DNA of 64,000 nucleotides from Eledone cirrhosa (Eukaryota; Mollusca; Cephalopoda; Octopoda; Eledonidae), in NCBI GenBank assembly GCA_964016885.1, contig OZ024741.1, positions 413,602,812 through 413,666,811 of the forward strand. The letters run 5' to 3'. Each line of letters begins with the position of its first letter. The first letter of the stretch is position 1. The notes beneath the pieces are model-generated. The model saw only the letters and a program-made list of their open reading frames with translations, had not been told where the DNA came from and did not search any database. Position numbers and translations under genes: made by a program. This document shows positions 62,611-64,000 of the stretch, in pieces.

Positions 62611-64000
62611 GAGAGATCACAGCTCTGATATTACAGACATGTGGTTAGAATGTCTCAGGAAAGAATTTCGGGATTGAGAGATCACAGCTCTGATACTACA
62701 GACATGTGGTTAGAATGTCTCAGGAAAGAATCTCCAAATTGAGAGATCACGGCTCTGATACTATGGACATGTGGTTAGAATGTCTCAGGAAAGAATCTCC
62801 ATATTGAGAGATCACAGCTCTGATATTACAGGCATGCGGTTATAATGTCTCATGAAAGAATCACTGGATTGAGAGTTCACAGCTCTGATACTACAGACAT
62901 GTGGTTAGAATGTCTCAGGAAAGAATCTCTGGATTGAGAGATCACAGCTCTTATACTATGGACATGTGGTTAGAATGTCTCAGGAAAGAATCTCCAAATT
63001 GAGAGATCTCAGCTCTGATATTACAGGCATGTGGTTTGAATGTCTCATGAAAGAATCACTGGATTGAGAGATCACAGCTCTGATACTACAGACATGTGGT
63101 TAGAACGTCCCAGGCAAGAATCTCTGAATTGGGAGATCACAGCTCTGATACTACAGACATGTGGTTAGAATGTCTCAGGAAAGAATCTCTGGATTGAGAG
63201 ATCACAGCTCTTATACTATGGACATGTGGTTAGAATGTCTCAGGAAAGAATCTCTGAATTGAGAGATCACAGCTCTGATACTACAGACATGTGGTTAGAA
63301 TGTCTCAGGAAAGAATCTCCAAATTGAGAGATCACAGCTCTGATATTACAGGCATGTGGTTAGAATGTCTCATGAAAGAATCACTGGATTGGGAGATCAC
63401 AGCTCTGATACTACAGACATGTGGTTAGAATATCTCAGGAAAGAATCTCTGGATTGAGAGATCACAGCTCTGATACTTCAGACATGTGGTTAGAATGTCT
63501 CAGGAAAGAATCTCCAAATTGAGAGATCACAGCTCTGATACTACAGACATGTGGTTAGAATGTCTCAGGAAAGAATCTCTGAATTGAGAGATCACAGTTC
63601 TGATACTATGGACATGTGGTTAGAATGTCTTAGGAAAGAATCTCCAAATTGAGAGATCACAGCTCTGATATTACAGGCATGTGGTTAGAATGTTTCATGA
63701 AAGAATCACTGGATTAGGAGATCACAGCTCTGATACTACAGACATGTGGTTAGAATGTCTCAGGAAAGAATCTCTGAATTGAGAGATCACAGTTCTGATA
63801 CTATGGACATGTGGTTAGAATGTCTTAGGAAAGAATCTCCAAATTGAGAGATCACAGCTCTGATATTACAGACATGTGTTTAGAACGTCTCAGGAAAGAA
63901 TCTCTGGATTGAGAGATCATAGTTCTGATACTATGGACATGTGGTTAGAATGTCTCAGGAAAGAATCTCCAAATTGAGAGATCACAGCTCTGATACTACA
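62611..64000 (+). repeat. Right domain: monomers with a 195-bp trimer rhythm
   Basis: Twenty-one units and a 25-base partial unit that do not follow family A or B order. From about 63.5 kb three classes alternate: ACTACAG with a CTCTGAATT tail; CAGTTCTGATACTATGG with CTTAGG and a CTCCAAATT tail; ATTACAG with CATGAAAG and a CACTGG tail. The ACTACAG monomers at 63541 and 63736 are 195 bp apart. Private changes such as CACGGCTCTG (62750), GCATGCGGTTATAATG (62831) and GGATTAGGAG (63712) resemble the scatter of the left domain. I infer less homogenised, probably older sequence, though whether the array ends soon after 64,000 is not visible. Confidence 0.72.

Larger units (their letters stand above)
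1..64000 (+). repeat. 65-bp satellite DNA array filling the window (984 monomers)
   Basis: Every line of the window is the same 65-bp unit in head-to-tail order on one strand. Following the GAGAGATCAC start from position 10 to 63976 gives 984 complete units; 978 are 65 bp and six have another length (72, 66, 64, 64, 66 and 64 bp). No strand switch, spacer, transposon or unique sequence interrupts it. The consensus has 27 G+C of 65 and no CpG. Variation is almost entirely substitution at recurrent positions: 13, 20-27, 38, 41, 44-48, 53-55 and 57-62. Such arrays are typical of eukaryotic heterochromatin. I do not recognise the family. It is not alpha satellite (171 bp), beta satellite (68 bp) or a simple repeat. 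Its chromosomal location cannot be told from the window. Confidence 0.98.

Noticed and set aside
62651..62690. Possible CENP-B box at AATTTCGGGATTGAG or at GTGGTTCGAAAG (near 47171)
   Set aside because: The TTCG core is present, but the required second half with CGGG about ten bases downstream is absent, and each occurs once only.
1..64000. CRISPR array
   Set aside because: There is no alternation of constant repeat and unique spacer. The whole 65 bp repeats, and no cas-like gene is present.
1..64000. Repeat-domain protein gene such as a zinc-finger or leucine-rich array
   Set aside because: The period of 65 is not a multiple of 3 and the monomer has stops in all six frames.
1..64000. Telomere-like GGTTAG in every unit, with GGGGTTAG variants near 1080 and 14088
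   Set aside because: It is a single hexamer per 65 bp with no tandem TTAGGG; a chance match inside the monomer.
1..64000. TATAAT in GGTTATAATG units as promoter -10 boxes
   Set aside because: It is a single G-to-T variant (base 38) of the monomer, present in many units with no -35 partner or gene. The setting is eukaryotic satellite.
1..64000. Known human 64-bp satellite (WaluSat) or 68-bp beta satellite
   Set aside because: The monomer is 65 bp with no G-quadruplex-type G runs, unlike my recollection of WaluSat, and it does not resemble beta satellite. A database search would settle it.
1..64000. Inverted segments or transposon insertions within the array
   Set aside because: All units read in the same direction and I found no gap in the 65-bp ladder, no poly-A tail, no terminal repeats and no target-site duplications.
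1..64000. Hairpin AGAGATCACAGCTCT as a terminator or structured RNA
   Set aside because: The stem is only 4 bp with a 7-base loop and no T-run follows. It is better described as part of the near-palindrome at bases 6-19.

Overview
The whole window is one uninterrupted tandem array of a satellite repeat with a 65-bp monomer. I counted 984 complete monomers, all in the same orientation, plus 9 bases of a partial monomer at the left end and 25 at the right. There is no gene, RNA gene, transposon, microsatellite or unique sequence anywhere in it. A repeat-only block this long, with higher-order structure, points to constitutive heterochromatin of a eukaryote (centromeric, pericentromeric, subtelomeric or sex-chromosome). 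The consensus monomer has no CpG, and CpG appears only in variants, which fits a methylated, CpG-depleted genome such as a vertebrate's. I do not recognise the monomer as a named satellite and cannot name the species.

Monomer numbering used here: base 1 is the first G of GAGAGATCAC. The majority monomer contains 21 A, 16 G, 11 C and 17 T (about 41.5% GC). Its landmarks are a 14-bp near-palindrome at bases 6-19, ACATGT at 27-32, GGTTAGAA at 33-40, AGGAAAGAA at 47-55 and a variable tail at 57-65. It carries a stop codon in all six frames, so the array is strongly non-coding. Variants are linked into classes. The tidiest pattern, seen at the right end, is a 195-bp trimer of three classes.

Layout. 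1 to about 8.47 kb: irregular, divergent monomers with only short local duplications. 8.47-11.26 kb: transition, with nine-monomer blocks repeated once. 11.26-30.96 kb: higher-order repeats (HORs) of 61-63 monomers (about 4.0 kb) with near-identical copies, a block of about 5.8 kb repeated at an offset of 7,150 bp, and a 26-monomer derivative. 30.96-36.29 kb: a 30/31-monomer duplication. 36.29-62.6 kb: a second HOR family of about 73-76 monomers, first as two clear copies, then as longer rearranged copies containing 15-, 19- and 25-monomer duplications. 62.6-64.0 kb: less homogenised monomers with the trimer rhythm.

Nothing encoded here works together in the genetic sense. The content is the history of the array: amplification by exchanges almost always in 65-bp register, most recent in the interior and older at both ends. 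Comparisons were made by eye using diagnostic variants and phase checkpoints, so domain edges are good to about one monomer and no percentage identities are claimed.
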